Source: Neolewinella aurantiaca
GTDB taxonomy: Bacteria; Bacteroidota; Bacteroidia; Chitinophagales; Saprospiraceae
NCBI RefSeq assembly: GCF_008014675.1
Contig: NZ_VOXD01000008.1
Location: 62,001-126,000, forward strand
Length of the DNA stretch: 64,000 bases
Reading direction: 5' to 3'
A model generated the notes under the pieces. The model did no database searches. It saw nothing but the letters and a program-made list of their open reading frames with translations, and had not been told where the DNA came from. A program made the translations under genes and the position numbers. This document shows, piece after piece, positions 19,249 through 27,309 of this stretch (position 1 is the first letter of the stretch; each line of letters begins with the position of its first letter).

Positions 19249-20661
19249 ATGAAAAACTTTCTGGACGAAAACTTCCTCCTGCAAACACCAACGGCCGAAA
19301 AACTCTACCACGAGTACGCCGCCGATCTGCCCATTATTGATTATCACAACCACCTCTCTCCCGAAGAGATCGCCACAGACCACAAGTTTGCCGACATCAC
19401 CGAAGTATGGCTCAACGGAGACCACTACAAATGGCGCGCAATGCGCGCCAATGGCATCGACGAAAACTTCGTTACCGGCCCGGCCTCAGGCCGGGAAAAG
19501 TTCCGGAAGTGGGCCGAGACTGTACCCAAAACCATCCGCAACCCGCTCTACCACTGGACGCACCTGGAACTGCAACGGTACTTCGGGATCAGCGACCTGC
19601 TCTCGGGAGACAACGCCGACGCCGTCTACGACGCCACCACCCAACAGCTGCAACAGTCCGGTTACACCAGCGTAGGTCTGCTGGAGCAGATGAAAGTGGA
19701 AGTAGTATGCACTACCGATCACCCAACCGACTCCCTGCTCTTTCATCAACAGCACCGCACCCGCGGCCGCGCCCTTATGATGCTGCCGACCTTTCGTCCC
19801 GATAAATTCCTCACCATCGGAGCCGACGATCACCTGGAGTTTCTGCACAAGCTAGAAGCAATCAGCGGCAGCGAAATCAGGACGTTCGACCAGCTGGTGG
19901 CAGCTCTGGAAGCAAGGGTCGACTTCTTCCATGAACTGGGGTGTCAACTCTCCGACCACGGCCTCAGTCAACTGTTTCCGGACAGCTACGCCGGGGCCAA
20001 CCTGGACGCGATGATGGAAAAACGGCGGTCCGGGAAAGAGGTCTCCCCCGCCGGGCAGCGGCAGTTCCAGATGGCGCTACTCCACGAACTGGCCACGATG
20101 TACCACCAACGTGGGTGGACAATGCAGTTGCACCTCGGTCCCATCCGTAACAACAACAGCCGGCTGCTCTCGTCGGTCGGAGCCGACGTTGGCTGCGACA
20201 GCATCGGCGATTTCGCGCAGGCAGAAGGTCTGTCATCCTTCCTCAACGGGCTGGACGTGAAGCACCAACTGCCCAAAACCATCCTGTACAACCTGAACCC
20301 GCGCGACAACGAACTCTTCGCCACCATGGCGGGCAACTACAACGATGGCAGCCTTGCGGGTAAGATTCAGTGGGGCTCGGCCTGGTGGTTCCTCGACCAA
20401 AAAGACGGAATGGAAAAGCAAATCGATACGCTTTCCAACATGGGCCTGCTCAGCCGCTTCGTGGGGATGCTGACCGACAGCCGGAGTTTCCTATCCTTCC
20501 CCCGTCACGAATACTTCCGGCGGATACTCTGCAACCAGTTCGGCAACGATGTCCACGAAGGCTTGCTGCCCAATGACCTCGAACTTCTGGGAAACACCGT
20601 AAAGGACATCTGCTACCGCAACGCCAGGTCGTACTTCAATTTTCATCAGCAAAAAGCTTAA
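19249..20661 (+). CDS. uxaC: Uronate (glucuronate) isomerase
   Basis: A 470-aa isomerase converting D-glucuronate to D-fructuronate (or galacturonate to tagaturonate), of the amidohydrolase superfamily. The metal-binding H-x-H is in IIDYHNHLSPEEIA near residues 31-44. Typical family segments are ITEVWLNGDHYKWRAMRANG, NPLYHWTHLELQRYFGI, VEVVCTTDHPTDSL, LPTFRPDK, GWTMQLHLGPIRNNN, IQWGSAWWFLDQKDG and LTDSRSFLSFPRHEYFRRI. Length is normal. With the SDR and UxuA it completes the route from glucuronate to 2-keto-3-deoxygluconate. It starts 32 bases after uxuA and ends 5 bases before the TRAP binding protein gene. Confidence 0.97.
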   Translation: MKNFLDENFLLQTPTAEKLYHEYAADLPIIDYHNHLSPEEIATDHKFADITEVWLNGDHYKWRAMRANGIDENFVTGPASGREKFRKWAETVPKTIRNPLYHWTHLELQRYFGISDLLSGDNADAVYDATTQQLQQSGYTSVGLLEQMKVEVVCTTDHPTDSLLFHQQHRTRGRALMMLPTFRPDKFLTIGADDHLEFLHKLEAISGSEIRTFDQLVAALEARVDFFHELGCQLSDHGLSQLFPDSYAGANLDAMMEKRRSGKEVSPAGQRQFQMALLHELATMYHQRGWTMQLHLGPIRNNNSRLLSSVGADVGCDSIGDFAQAEGLSSFLNGLDVKHQLPKTILYNLNPRDNELFATMAGNYNDGSLAGKIQWGSAWWFLDQKDGMEKQIDTLSNMGLLSRFVGMLTDSRSFLSFPRHEYFRRILCNQFGNDVHEGLLPNDLELLGNTVKDICYRNARSYFNFHQQKA

Positions 20662-20666
20662 GCAGT

Positions 20667-21641
20667 ATGAGATACTCCATGTATTTACTGGCCGTTGTCT
20701 GCCTCCTTTCCTTCCACAGTTGCCAGGACCTCGGCGGCAAAAAATTCGTGTATCTGGCCCACACCCTCCCTACTTCTCACCCAGTACACCAGGGCATAGA
20801 AGTTTTCGCCGAAAGCCTTAGAAAACGGTCGCAGGGGGAGATGGACGTAAAAATATTTCCGGACGGTCAGCTCGGTACCGAACGGGAAGTCCTCGAGCTC
20901 CTGCAGATCGGAAGCATCGCGATGACCAAAGTCAGCACCGCAACGATGGCCAACTTCGCGCCGGAATACAAAGTGCTCGGTGCCCCCTATCTCTTTCGCA
21001 GCAAAGAACACATGTTCAAGGTCCTGGAAGGCGCAACGGGCAAAGACATCCTGAAGGCGGGGAGCGATTACCTGCTCAAAGGGCTCTGCTTCTACGACGC
21101 CGGGAGCCGGAGTTTTTACACCGTTAAAAAGCCGATCAAAACTCCGGAAGACCTGGCGGGAATGAAGATAAGAGTGATGAACCACCAGATGTCGGTAGAC
21201 ATGGTGAATGAGATGGGGGGCTCAGCCACCCCAATGGCTTACGGCGAGTTATACTCCGCCCTGGAACAGGGCGTGGTAGACGGCGCCGAGAACAACCCTC
21301 CCTCGTTCGTAACCTCGGGCCACTACGAAATCGCCAAATACTACACGCTCGACGAGCACACATCCGTACCCGACGTACTGGTGATGGGTACCGAGTTCTG
21401 GAAAACGCTCAACGAGCAGGAACAAGAGTGGGTGATGGCCGCTGCAGAAGAATCAGCCCAGGCGCAGAAAGTATTCTGGAGCAAAAACGTGGCTGAATGT
21501 ATGACCAAACTCGCCGCCGAAGGCGTCGAAATATACAAGCCGGAAAAACAGCTCTTCGCCGAGAGTTCAAAAGGCGTGCTCGCCGAATTCAGCGAAGACC
21601 CGATGATGAAGAAACTAGTGGAGGAGATTCAGGAGCAGTAA
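20667..21641 (+). CDS. dctP: TRAP transporter solute-binding lipoprotein (DctP family)
   Basis: A 324-aa periplasmic receptor of a TRAP transporter. Family motifs are HTLPTSHPVHQGIEVFAESL, IFPDGQLGTEREVLELLQIG, FAPEYKVLGAPYLFRS, DLAGMKIRVMNHQMSVDM with the substrate-carboxylate Arg, GGSATPMAYGELYSALEQGVVDGAEN and WVMAAAEES. These are the usual C4-dicarboxylate/uronate TRAP binder features; the position in a uronate operon points to glucuronate or a related acid. Unusually for a Gram-negative TRAP binder, the N-terminus has a lipobox (LLSFHSC, Cys19), so it is probably membrane-tethered. Gene symbols dctP/Q/M here denote the family, not dicarboxylate specificity. Confidence 0.9.
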   Translation: MRYSMYLLAVVCLLSFHSCQDLGGKKFVYLAHTLPTSHPVHQGIEVFAESLRKRSQGEMDVKIFPDGQLGTEREVLELLQIGSIAMTKVSTATMANFAPEYKVLGAPYLFRSKEHMFKVLEGATGKDILKAGSDYLLKGLCFYDAGSRSFYTVKKPIKTPEDLAGMKIRVMNHQMSVDMVNEMGGSATPMAYGELYSALEQGVVDGAENNPPSFVTSGHYEIAKYYTLDEHTSVPDVLVMGTEFWKTLNEQEQEWVMAAAEESAQAQKVFWSKNVAECMTKLAAEGVEIYKPEKQLFAESSKGVLAEFSEDPMMKKLVEEIQEQ

Positions 21642-21688
21642 TCAGGCTCCCCGGTTTTCCTCAGTTTATTTTTAATAACGATCATGCA

Positions 21689-22156
21689 ATGAAATCACTT
21701 TATCAAAACCTGAACAGGGCCATTGAGTTTCTCTTGATTCTCATCTTCAGCCTCCTGGTACTGGACGTACTTTGGCAGGTATTTGGCCGCTACGTCCTCA
21801 ACCAGTCCTTCTCCTTTACCGAGGAATTTGCCCGCTTCGCGCTCATCTGGCTCACTATTCTCGGAGCTGCGTACCTCAACGGCCGGCGGGAACACCTCTC
21901 GATGGACTACTGGCTGAACAAGCTCAGCCCCGCAGACCGGGCCAAGCGTTTAAAACTGATCGAGCTCCTGATGTTCGTCTTCGCTTTCATCGTAATGGTG
22001 ATCGGAGGCGGAAACCTGGTGTACACCACCCTGCGCCTCGGACAGCTTTCTGCAGCCATGAACGTCCCCCTCGGCTTTGTCTATGCAATTGTCCCGGTCA
22101 GCGGACTGCTCATCATGTTTTTTTCCATCTACAACTACCGCCGCCATGAGTATTGA
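21689..22156 (+). CDS. dctQ: TRAP transporter small membrane subunit (DctQ family)
   Basis: A 155-aa protein with four predicted membrane helices, the small integral subunit of the TRAP transporter. The ATG at 21689 starts MKSLYQNLNRAIEFLLILIF; the open frame extends upstream into dctP but without a plausible start. Family features are VLWQVFGRYVLNQSFSFTEE (residues about 28-47), FALIWLTILGAAYLNGRREH and PLGFVYAIVPVSGLLIMFF. Its last 11 bases overlap the start of dctM, a usual arrangement that couples the two membrane subunits. It has no signal peptide beyond the first helix. Confidence 0.9.
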   Translation: MKSLYQNLNRAIEFLLILIFSLLVLDVLWQVFGRYVLNQSFSFTEEFARFALIWLTILGAAYLNGRREHLSMDYWLNKLSPADRAKRLKLIELLMFVFAFIVMVIGGGNLVYTTLRLGQLSAAMNVPLGFVYAIVPVSGLLIMFFSIYNYRRHEY

Positions 22157-23450
22157 AGTCATCAGTATCATCCTGCTGTTTGTCAGCTTTTTCGGACTCC
22201 TCGGCTACGGGGTTCCCGTAGCGTACAGTATCGGAATTTCCACGACCCTGACTATTCTGTTGAACATTGCTTTCCTGCCGGGCATAACGACCGTATCACA
22301 ACGGATGACGACCGGTATCGACAGTTTTTCCCTGCTCGCCATCCCCTTTTTTGTGCTGGCCGGAGAACTGATGAACCAGGGCGGCGTAGCCAACCGGCTG
22401 ATCAACTTTGCCAAATCGCTCGTGGGGAGTTTACCCGGCGGACTGGCGTACGTGAACACCCTGGCGGCGATGCTTTTCGGGGCCATCTCCGGCTCGGCCG
22501 TTGCGGCCGCCTCCGCCATCGGCAGTGTGATGACCGACCGGATGGAAGATGAGGGCTACCCCCGCCCCTTCAGCGCCGCGCTGAACATTACTGCCTCCAC
22601 CACCGGGCTGCTCATCCCGCCCAGCAACGTTCTGATTGTGTATGCACTGGCGAGTGGCGGCGCGGCCTCGGTGGCGGCGCTGTTCATCGCCGGCTACCTG
22701 CCGGGTATCCTCGTGGGCGTAGCCCTGATGGTAGTCGCGGCAGTAATTGCCCGCAAACGCAAATTCGCCAGCGGCGAACGGGTTAAGCTGAGCACGGTCT
22801 GGCAGGATTTCCGCAAGGCTTTCTTCAGTTTGCTCATGCTGTTCGTGATCGTCGGCGGTATCGTGAAAGGGATCTTCACCGCCACGGAAGCCGCGGCGAT
22901 TGCAGTTCTGTACGCGCTGATCCTCGGGTTTGCCTACGGAGCCATCACGATGAAGCAGCTGCCGAAGATTATCCTTGCCAGCGCCAAAACCACGGCGGTG
23001 GTGATGTTCCTGATCTGCACCTCGATGGCGATGTCCTGGCTCTTCTCTTTCGAGAGCATCCCGCAACTGATGACCGACTTCCTACTCGACACGGTAAGCA
23101 ATCCGATCCTCATTTTCCTGCTGATCAACCTCACCCTTCTGGTGGTAGGTACGTTTATGGACATGACGCCGGCGGTACTGATCTTCACCCCGATCTTCCT
23201 GCCCGTGGTGGTCAGCCTGGGCATGGACCCGGTGCATTTCGGCATCATCATGGTCCTCAACCTCTGCATCGGGCTTTGTACGCCGCCGGTAGGTACGATC
23301 CTGTTCGTCGGGGCGGGCGTAGCCAAGATATCGGTCTCAAAGGTCATCAAGCCCCTCCTCCCCTTTCTGGGCGCGATGGTCTTCGTACTGATGCTGATCA
23401 CCTTCTTTGAAGACATCGCCCTGTGGCTGCCCCGGGCTTTCGGGCTGTAG
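22146..23450 (+). CDS. dctM: TRAP transporter large permease (DctM family)
   Basis: A 434-aa permease with about a dozen membrane helices, the sodium-coupled transport subunit of the TRAP system. The ATG at 22146 gives MSIEVISIILLFVSFFG and overlaps the dctQ end. Diagnostic segments include FSLLAIPFFVLAGELMNQGG, AMLFGAISGSAVAAASAIGS, FSAALNITASTTGLLIPPSN, FTATEAAAIAVLYALILG, FMDMTPAVLIFTPIFLPVV and NLCIGLCTPPVGTILFVGAG. It is the last gene of the uronate operon; an inverted pair of the dispersed repeat follows 42 bases after its stop and may act as a transcript end. Confidence 0.95.
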   Translation: MSIEVISIILLFVSFFGLLGYGVPVAYSIGISTTLTILLNIAFLPGITTVSQRMTTGIDSFSLLAIPFFVLAGELMNQGGVANRLINFAKSLVGSLPGGLAYVNTLAAMLFGAISGSAVAAASAIGSVMTDRMEDEGYPRPFSAALNITASTTGLLIPPSNVLIVYALASGGAASVAALFIAGYLPGILVGVALMVVAAVIARKRKFASGERVKLSTVWQDFRKAFFSLLMLFVIVGGIVKGIFTATEAAAIAVLYALILGFAYGAITMKQLPKIILASAKTTAVVMFLICTSMAMSWLFSFESIPQLMTDFLLDTVSNPILIFLLINLTLLVVGTFMDMTPAVLIFTPIFLPVVVSLGMDPVHFGIIMVLNLCIGLCTPPVGTILFVGAGVAKISVSKVIKPLLPFLGAMVFVLMLITFFEDIALWLPRAFGL

Positions 23451-23492
23451 ACTCACCCCACCCGCCGGAGAGCGGAGCTGTTTAACCAATGC

Positions 23493-23541
23493 TGCACCTG
23501 CGTTTGCGCCGAAATATCTGCCGGGCGCGAACGCAGGTGCA
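23493..23541. repeat. Inverted pair of the dispersed repeat
   Basis: TGCACCTGCGTTTGCGCC (23493-23510) and GGCGCGAACGCAGGTGCA (23524-23541) pair 17 of 18 bases around a 13-base spacer. A hairpin here would lie between dctM and the antiporter gene. Confidence 0.8.
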
Positions 23542-23595
23542 AAGGGCGGGTTGTAGGAGTAGCGGACGATTCAGGTCGCCCCGTCTTTACTTCCT

Positions 23596-23603
23596 TACTT
23601 TTG
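23596..23603 (+). promoter_or_regulatory. Bacteroidota-type -7 box for the antiporter gene
   Basis: TACTTTTG matches TAnnTTTG exactly, 26 bases before the ATG at 23630. No clear -33 TTTG was seen at the right distance. Confidence 0.45.
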
Positions 23604-23629
23604 TTCAACAGCATGTCTTTCCCCCCTTT

Positions 23630-24883
23630 ATGAGCTACTACATCATCATCTCCGGTCTGATCTTCCTGGCCGCGATATTCGGCTACATCAACGCCCGCTT
23701 CCTCAAGCTACCCACCACCATCGGCCTGATGGCGATCACGATCGTGTACTCTGCGTTCGTTTGGGGCATCAGCTTTTTCGATGACACCCTGCTGATGGCC
23801 GAAGCCCGCCTGATCCGGGAGATCAACTTCGAAACGGTGCTGATGGATTACATGCTCAGCTTCCTGCTGTTTGCCGGGGCGTTGCACACCAACTTTCAGG
23901 AACTCAAAAAGCTGCGCTGGCCCATCATTGCCTTCGCGACGCTCGGCGTCGTCACGTCCACTTTTCTGATCGGTACTGCGACGTATTATACGCTTCAGTT
24001 GCTCGGCCAGCAGATCAACTACACGTACTGCCTGCTCTTCGGGGCCCTCATCTCCCCTACCGATCCCATCGCGGTGCTGGGCATTCTGAAGAAGGCCAAA
24101 GCGCCGAAGAAGCTGGAGATCAAGATTGTAGGAGAGTCGTTGTTCAACGACGGCATCGGGGTGGTTTTGTTCCTTACTTTATTTCAGATTGCTTCTTCGT
24201 CCGGCGCGTCGATTGAGCCGCTCGACATCCTCAGCCTTTTCGGCCAGGAAGTTGGCGGAGGCATTTTGCTCGGGCTCATCATCGGGTGGATCACCTACCG
24301 TCTCCTCAAGTCCATCGATGATTTCAGCACCGAGGTGATCATCACCCTCGCCGCCGTGATGGGCGGCACGGTGATCGCCGATCAGCTCCACCTTTCGGCT
24401 CCGCTGGCTATGGTGATGGCCGGGCTGCTGGTGGGCGACGATCGCGTGCGGGACGCCACAATGTCGGAGACCACCGAGTTGTACGTCGACAAGTTCTGGG
24501 AGCTGATCGACATCCTGCTCAACGCCGTGCTGTTCGTCCTGATCGGGATGGAAATTCTGGTCCTGACCTTTAAAACGGATTACATCATCGCCGGGCTGAT
24601 CGTCATCCCGATCACGCTGATTAGTCGCTACGCAGCCTTATTTCTGCCCGTCAAAATCTTCGAGAAACGGCTCGATTTTGTTCCGCACACCACAGCCATC
24701 ATGACTTGGGGCGGACTGCGGGGCGGCATATCCATCGCCCTGGCACTCAGCCTCTCGGAAGAGATGAACCGGGAGATGTTTCTGGTCATCACTTACATCA
24801 TCGTTGTGTTTTCCATCCTCGTTCAGGGGCTTACCATCGAGGGCGTCATCGGCCGGTTCCTGCACGAGAAGAACGAGGTCTGA
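23630..24883 (+). CDS. CPA1-type Na+/H+ antiporter (NhaP family)
   Basis: A 417-aa inner-membrane cation/proton antiporter with about twelve helices. I set the start at the ATG at 23630 (MSYYIIISGLIFLAAIFGY), because upstream codons of the longer frame run through the dispersed repeat and the -7 box. Family motifs are YCLLFGALISPTDPIAVLGI, IKIVGESLFNDGIGVVLFL with the Asn-Asp ion-binding pair (near residue 175), SAPLAMVMAGLLVGD and TTAIMTWGGLRGGISIALAL. It lies alone between the PUL and the OsmC gene and would serve pH or salt homeostasis, as expected in a marine bacterium. Confidence 0.93.
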   Translation: MSYYIIISGLIFLAAIFGYINARFLKLPTTIGLMAITIVYSAFVWGISFFDDTLLMAEARLIREINFETVLMDYMLSFLLFAGALHTNFQELKKLRWPIIAFATLGVVTSTFLIGTATYYTLQLLGQQINYTYCLLFGALISPTDPIAVLGILKKAKAPKKLEIKIVGESLFNDGIGVVLFLTLFQIASSSGASIEPLDILSLFGQEVGGGILLGLIIGWITYRLLKSIDDFSTEVIITLAAVMGGTVIADQLHLSAPLAMVMAGLLVGDDRVRDATMSETTELYVDKFWELIDILLNAVLFVLIGMEILVLTFKTDYIIAGLIVIPITLISRYAALFLPVKIFEKRLDFVPHTTAIMTWGGLRGGISIALALSLSEEMNREMFLVITYIIVVFSILVQGLTIEGVIGRFLHEKNEV

Positions 24884-24907
24884 TCACTACCAAACAGCGT
24901 ACCATCG

Positions 24908-24925
24908 GGCGCGGCCGCAGGTGCC
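24908..24925 (-). repeat. Dispersed 18-bp repeat
   Basis: GGCGCGGCCGCAGGTGCC in the 71-bp gap between the convergent antiporter and OsmC genes. Confidence 0.7.
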
Positions 24926-24954
24926 AGAGGGCGTTTTCGGAGGCAAAAGGCTCT

Positions 24955-25362
24955 TTACGGTGAAACGATCAGTTCTCCGGATACATCGCACACTTCCTTC
25001 AGCGTGTTGTAGATGGTCCCGAATTTCCGGAGGTTCCGGTGCAGGAGCTTCAGGTTGAGCTTTTCGTCTACGCTCTCAATCCGGATGATGTAACGGATGG
25101 CAATCATTTTGGTGGGCTTCTCCTGTCGCTCTCCCTTCACTTCTATTTTGGCGGCTGTATAATCGTAGCCCAGGAGCGTTGAGAACCGCTGTACGTTCTT
25201 CAGGCAGCAGGCAGCAAACGCCCCGAGGAGCAACTCTGCAGGATTGGGCAGGTCTTCCTGATCGCTCAGGATACCGAACGTCATGCTGCTCTTTTTTACG
25301 GAATAGGTGGCTTCCCGGTTGGGGTCAATACTTCCGGACACATGGTATTCTACAACGCTCAT
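24955..25362 (-). CDS. OsmC-family peroxide-resistance protein
   Basis: A 135-aa cytoplasmic OsmC/Ohr-fold protein. The two reactive cysteines are visible: one in the helix motif LLGAFAACCLKNVQRF (Cys52 or Cys53) and one near the C-terminus in LKEVCDVSGEL. Length fits the family. OsmC proteins use the cysteine pair to reduce organic hydroperoxides. The start at 25362 (MSVVEYHVSG) gives the usual N-terminal beta-strand. It is convergent with the antiporter and diverges from the next lipoprotein gene; it seems to be a single-gene unit. Confidence 0.88.
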   Translation of the reverse strand: MSVVEYHVSGSIDPNREATYSVKKSSMTFGILSDQEDLPNPAELLLGAFAACCLKNVQRFSTLLGYDYTAAKIEVKGERQEKPTKMIAIRYIIRIESVDEKLNLKLLHRNLRKFGTIYNTLKEVCDVSGELIVSP

Positions 25363-25540
25363 CAGCTTTCATTTTTGGTGCGGCCAACAGGCCGCCCCGT
25401 TAGGGTATGGTTTCGGAAATGAAAAATAGGACAAGCTACTGGTTACGGCCATGATTTTGGTCACTCACTACGATGAGTTGCATCAGCAAAACAGTCCTGT
25501 CTGAGCCCCAACTTTGTGGAGCTACTTAACCATCCATTTT

Positions 25541-26314
25541 ATGAACCGTTTCCTTCGCATCCTGGCCACTCCCCTCTTCTTTCTCCTGCTCATCGGTTGT
25601 GTGGAAGACTCGCTCGAAAGCGCCCACACCGCCGAAATGTACTACGTAGACCTCGTTTACGCGCTGCATCACCATGACCAGAAGGGCGCTGAAGAGGCTT
25701 CCCGGCATTTCACGAAGAGCATTGCCGGGCTCGACGCCAGCAGCTACCCCTTGCTTTCGGAAACCGAAACCGAAGACCTGCGCTTCCACCTCGACCGGGC
25801 GGAGCAGCACTACATGGAGGTACGAGCGTCGATCTCCGGCGAAGAGCTGGAGCAAGCGCTGATTCAACTGAACCGCGCCACGGAGGAATTGAGGGCGGCG
25901 CGCATTCCCGGATTCGGAGAACTGTACGTGGTCAACATTCAGGAATTCCTTGCGGCGTGGATGGAGGTAAGCCGCACCTCCCGCAGGGAGGATGCTTCGT
26001 CGCGCGACTGGCGGGCGATCAATCGGCAGATCAAAGCGACTCACGCACTCTGGCGCCAGAGCCGAAGCTACTCCCCTTCGCCGTCGACATACTTCTTTTC
26101 CGATGAAGATGCCACCTCGTTCGATCAGGCCCACCACCAGCTGGACCGCCTGATGGGTGAGCTCAAAGCCTCCCTCGAGCAAGAAGACGATGTCCTCACC
26201 AAATCTTACGTAGACGCTGCCGACGCAGCGGTGTGGGGGCTTGTCCGGAGGTTTGGCAGCCCCAAAGAAGGAGGATTAAAAATTTCCCCGCTGGAAACGG
26301 ATCCTTCGCGGTAA
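25541..26314 (+). CDS. Hypothetical helical lipoprotein
   Basis: A 257-aa lipoprotein of unknown function. The ATG at 25541 opens a signal peptide with lipobox LLIGC (Cys18); nine upstream codons give no signal. The mature part is rich in Glu, Arg, His and Ala and predicted mostly helical, with segments such as [28 protein letters not shown] and [18 protein letters not shown] that could form a helical bundle. No enzyme motif is seen. A CAACTTTG box (25509-25516) resembles a -7 element. Its 3' end overlaps, on the other strand, the out-of-family tail of the truncated phosphoketolase frame. Confidence 0.65.
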   Translation: MNRFLRILATPLFFLLLIGCVEDSLESAHTAEMYYVDLVYALHHHDQKGAEEASRHFTKSIAGLDASSYPLLSETETEDLRFHLDRAEQHYMEVRASISGEELEQALIQLNRATEELRAARIPGFGELYVVNIQEFLAAWMEVSRTSRREDASSRDWRAINRQIKATHALWRQSRSYSPSPSTYFFSDEDATSFDQAHHQLDRLMGELKASLEQEDDVLTKSYVDAADAAVWGLVRRFGSPKEGGLKISPLETDPSR

Positions 26315-26853
26315 AACGTGCCTGAAAACAATCGTTGCACCTGCGCGCCGATTACACACGCAACAATCAGTTCTGGGTTGTCGAAAGCAGCGCCGAAGGC
26401 GTGGCTCAGCGAATAGCCAAGCTCACCCCCTTCGTGGATGGAGCCGGGGCATTCCGGAGAGACGTGGCTGGACACACCGCCGGGGAAGGAAAACCGGGCA
26501 CAGAGTCTCTCCATTCCCTCTTCGTCCTGAGAACAGGACGGGTAGACTTCCGAGTAGGTGCCCTCAAGGTAAGCGCAGCTGATCATGGCCTGGCCAGCGT
26601 GCCCGGGGCCGGAAATATAAATCATCTCCAGTTCGTGGCGCTTAATTATTTCATTGAGGTAAACATAGATAAAGTTCTGACCAGGAGCCGTTCCCCAGTG
26701 CCCAAGCAGCACGGGCTTGAGATCGGGCGCCTGCAGTGGGCGGCGGAGCAACGGGTTCTGGCGCAGGTACATCTGACCGACCGACAGATAATTGGCGGCC
26801 CGCCAGTAAGCGTCGATCCTGGCGAGGTGTTGTGGGGTTGGGTTCATTGGCAT
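26206..26853 (-). pseudogene. Truncated phosphoketolase (N-terminal remnant)
   Basis: The open frame encodes 215 aa. Residues 1 to about 168 are clearly the phosphoketolase N-terminus: [105 protein letters not shown] and [12 protein letters not shown]. Full-length enzymes have about 800 residues and continue with the thiamine-diphosphate motif GDGEAETG. Here the similarity stops right at that point, and the next codons (AQVQRL) are read from a dispersed repeat at 26336-26349. The remaining 47 residues are the antisense of the lipoprotein gene end. About three quarters of the enzyme, including cofactor-binding parts, is missing, so it cannot be active. Confidence 0.85.
26336..26349 (+). repeat. 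Dispersed repeat (short form) at the phosphoketolase breakpoint
   Basis: TGCACCTGCGCGCC, the repeat with its variable 4 bases missing. It lies exactly where phosphoketolase similarity ends and 21 bases after the stop of the convergent lipoprotein gene. Confidence 0.65.
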
Positions 26854-26877
26854 GGTGGATCAGGCTGAGGTTTAGTG

Positions 26878-26997
26878 GGCGCGAACGCGGGTGCCGGAAA
26901 AGGTTTTTATGAGCAGAGGTGGTGGCAGCTAAAAAAGGAATCTCCTCAACGCTGCACTGCTCTCCATTGAGCTTCCTATGCACCTGCGCGCCGCGCC
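26878..26997. repeat. Inverted pair of the dispersed repeat upstream of the phosphoketolase remnant
   Basis: GGCGCGAACGCGGGTGCC (26878-26895) and TGCACCTGCGCGCCGCGCC (26979-26997) face each other across 83 bases. With the copy at 26336 they bracket the broken phosphoketolase gene on both sides. Confidence 0.65.
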
Positions 26998-27033
26998 CGA
27001 AAAGCTATACCAGCTAAAGAGCGGGTCTGAGAA

Positions 27034-27240
27034 TCAGTCTTCCCCTGAATAAGTACACACTCCGATTAACGAGTACAAAGGGCAGTTGCCCAGCAGGGCG
27101 GTGCCCAGAAAAACGACCGCGACCACCAAGCCAATAATGCCTGGCGTACCAGCCAAAATACCAGTGTAAAAGAGGATGACTAAAGCGATGCCTGCGGCAA
27201 TCCGCAGCATCCGGTCGGTAGTACTCATATTGGTATTCAT
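27034..27240 (-). CDS. DUF2892-type small membrane protein
   Basis: A 68-aa inner-membrane protein. It has the DUF2892 pattern: MSTTDRMLRIAAGIALVIL, two hydrophobic helices (about residues 14-52) and a C-terminal LGNCPLYSLIGVCTYSGE, with the conserved Cys pair. Similar small proteins often accompany rhodanese or sulfide-related genes, but none is next to it here. I chose the ATG at 27240 (MNTNMSTTDR); the ATG at 27228 is equally possible. It follows the universal stress gene on the same strand by 69 bases and may be co-transcribed. Confidence 0.75.
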   Translation of the reverse strand: MNTNMSTTDRMLRIAAGIALVILFYTGILAGTPGIIGLVVAVVFLGTALLGNCPLYSLIGVCTYSGED

Positions 27241-27309
27241 AGGAAACAGATTTATGTGGTGGATACGGATTGCGTACGACAACCTGGTTTTATAAAGTTA
27301 GCGCTGAGG

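Noticed and set aside
23489-23629. N-terminal extension of the antiporter (47 extra residues)
   Set aside because: The extension is translated from the dispersed repeat and the promoter box and is basic rather than membrane-like; the ATG at 23630 gives the normal NhaP start.
26335-26868. 177-codon plus-strand open frame opposite the phosphoketolase remnant
   Set aside because: The minus-strand phosphoketolase similarity is unambiguous, so the plus frame is its complement.
27034-27240. Heavy-metal or sulfur operon context for the DUF2892 protein
   Set aside because: No rhodanese, sulfide or metal gene is adjacent; only universal stress genes and a pseudogene flank it.
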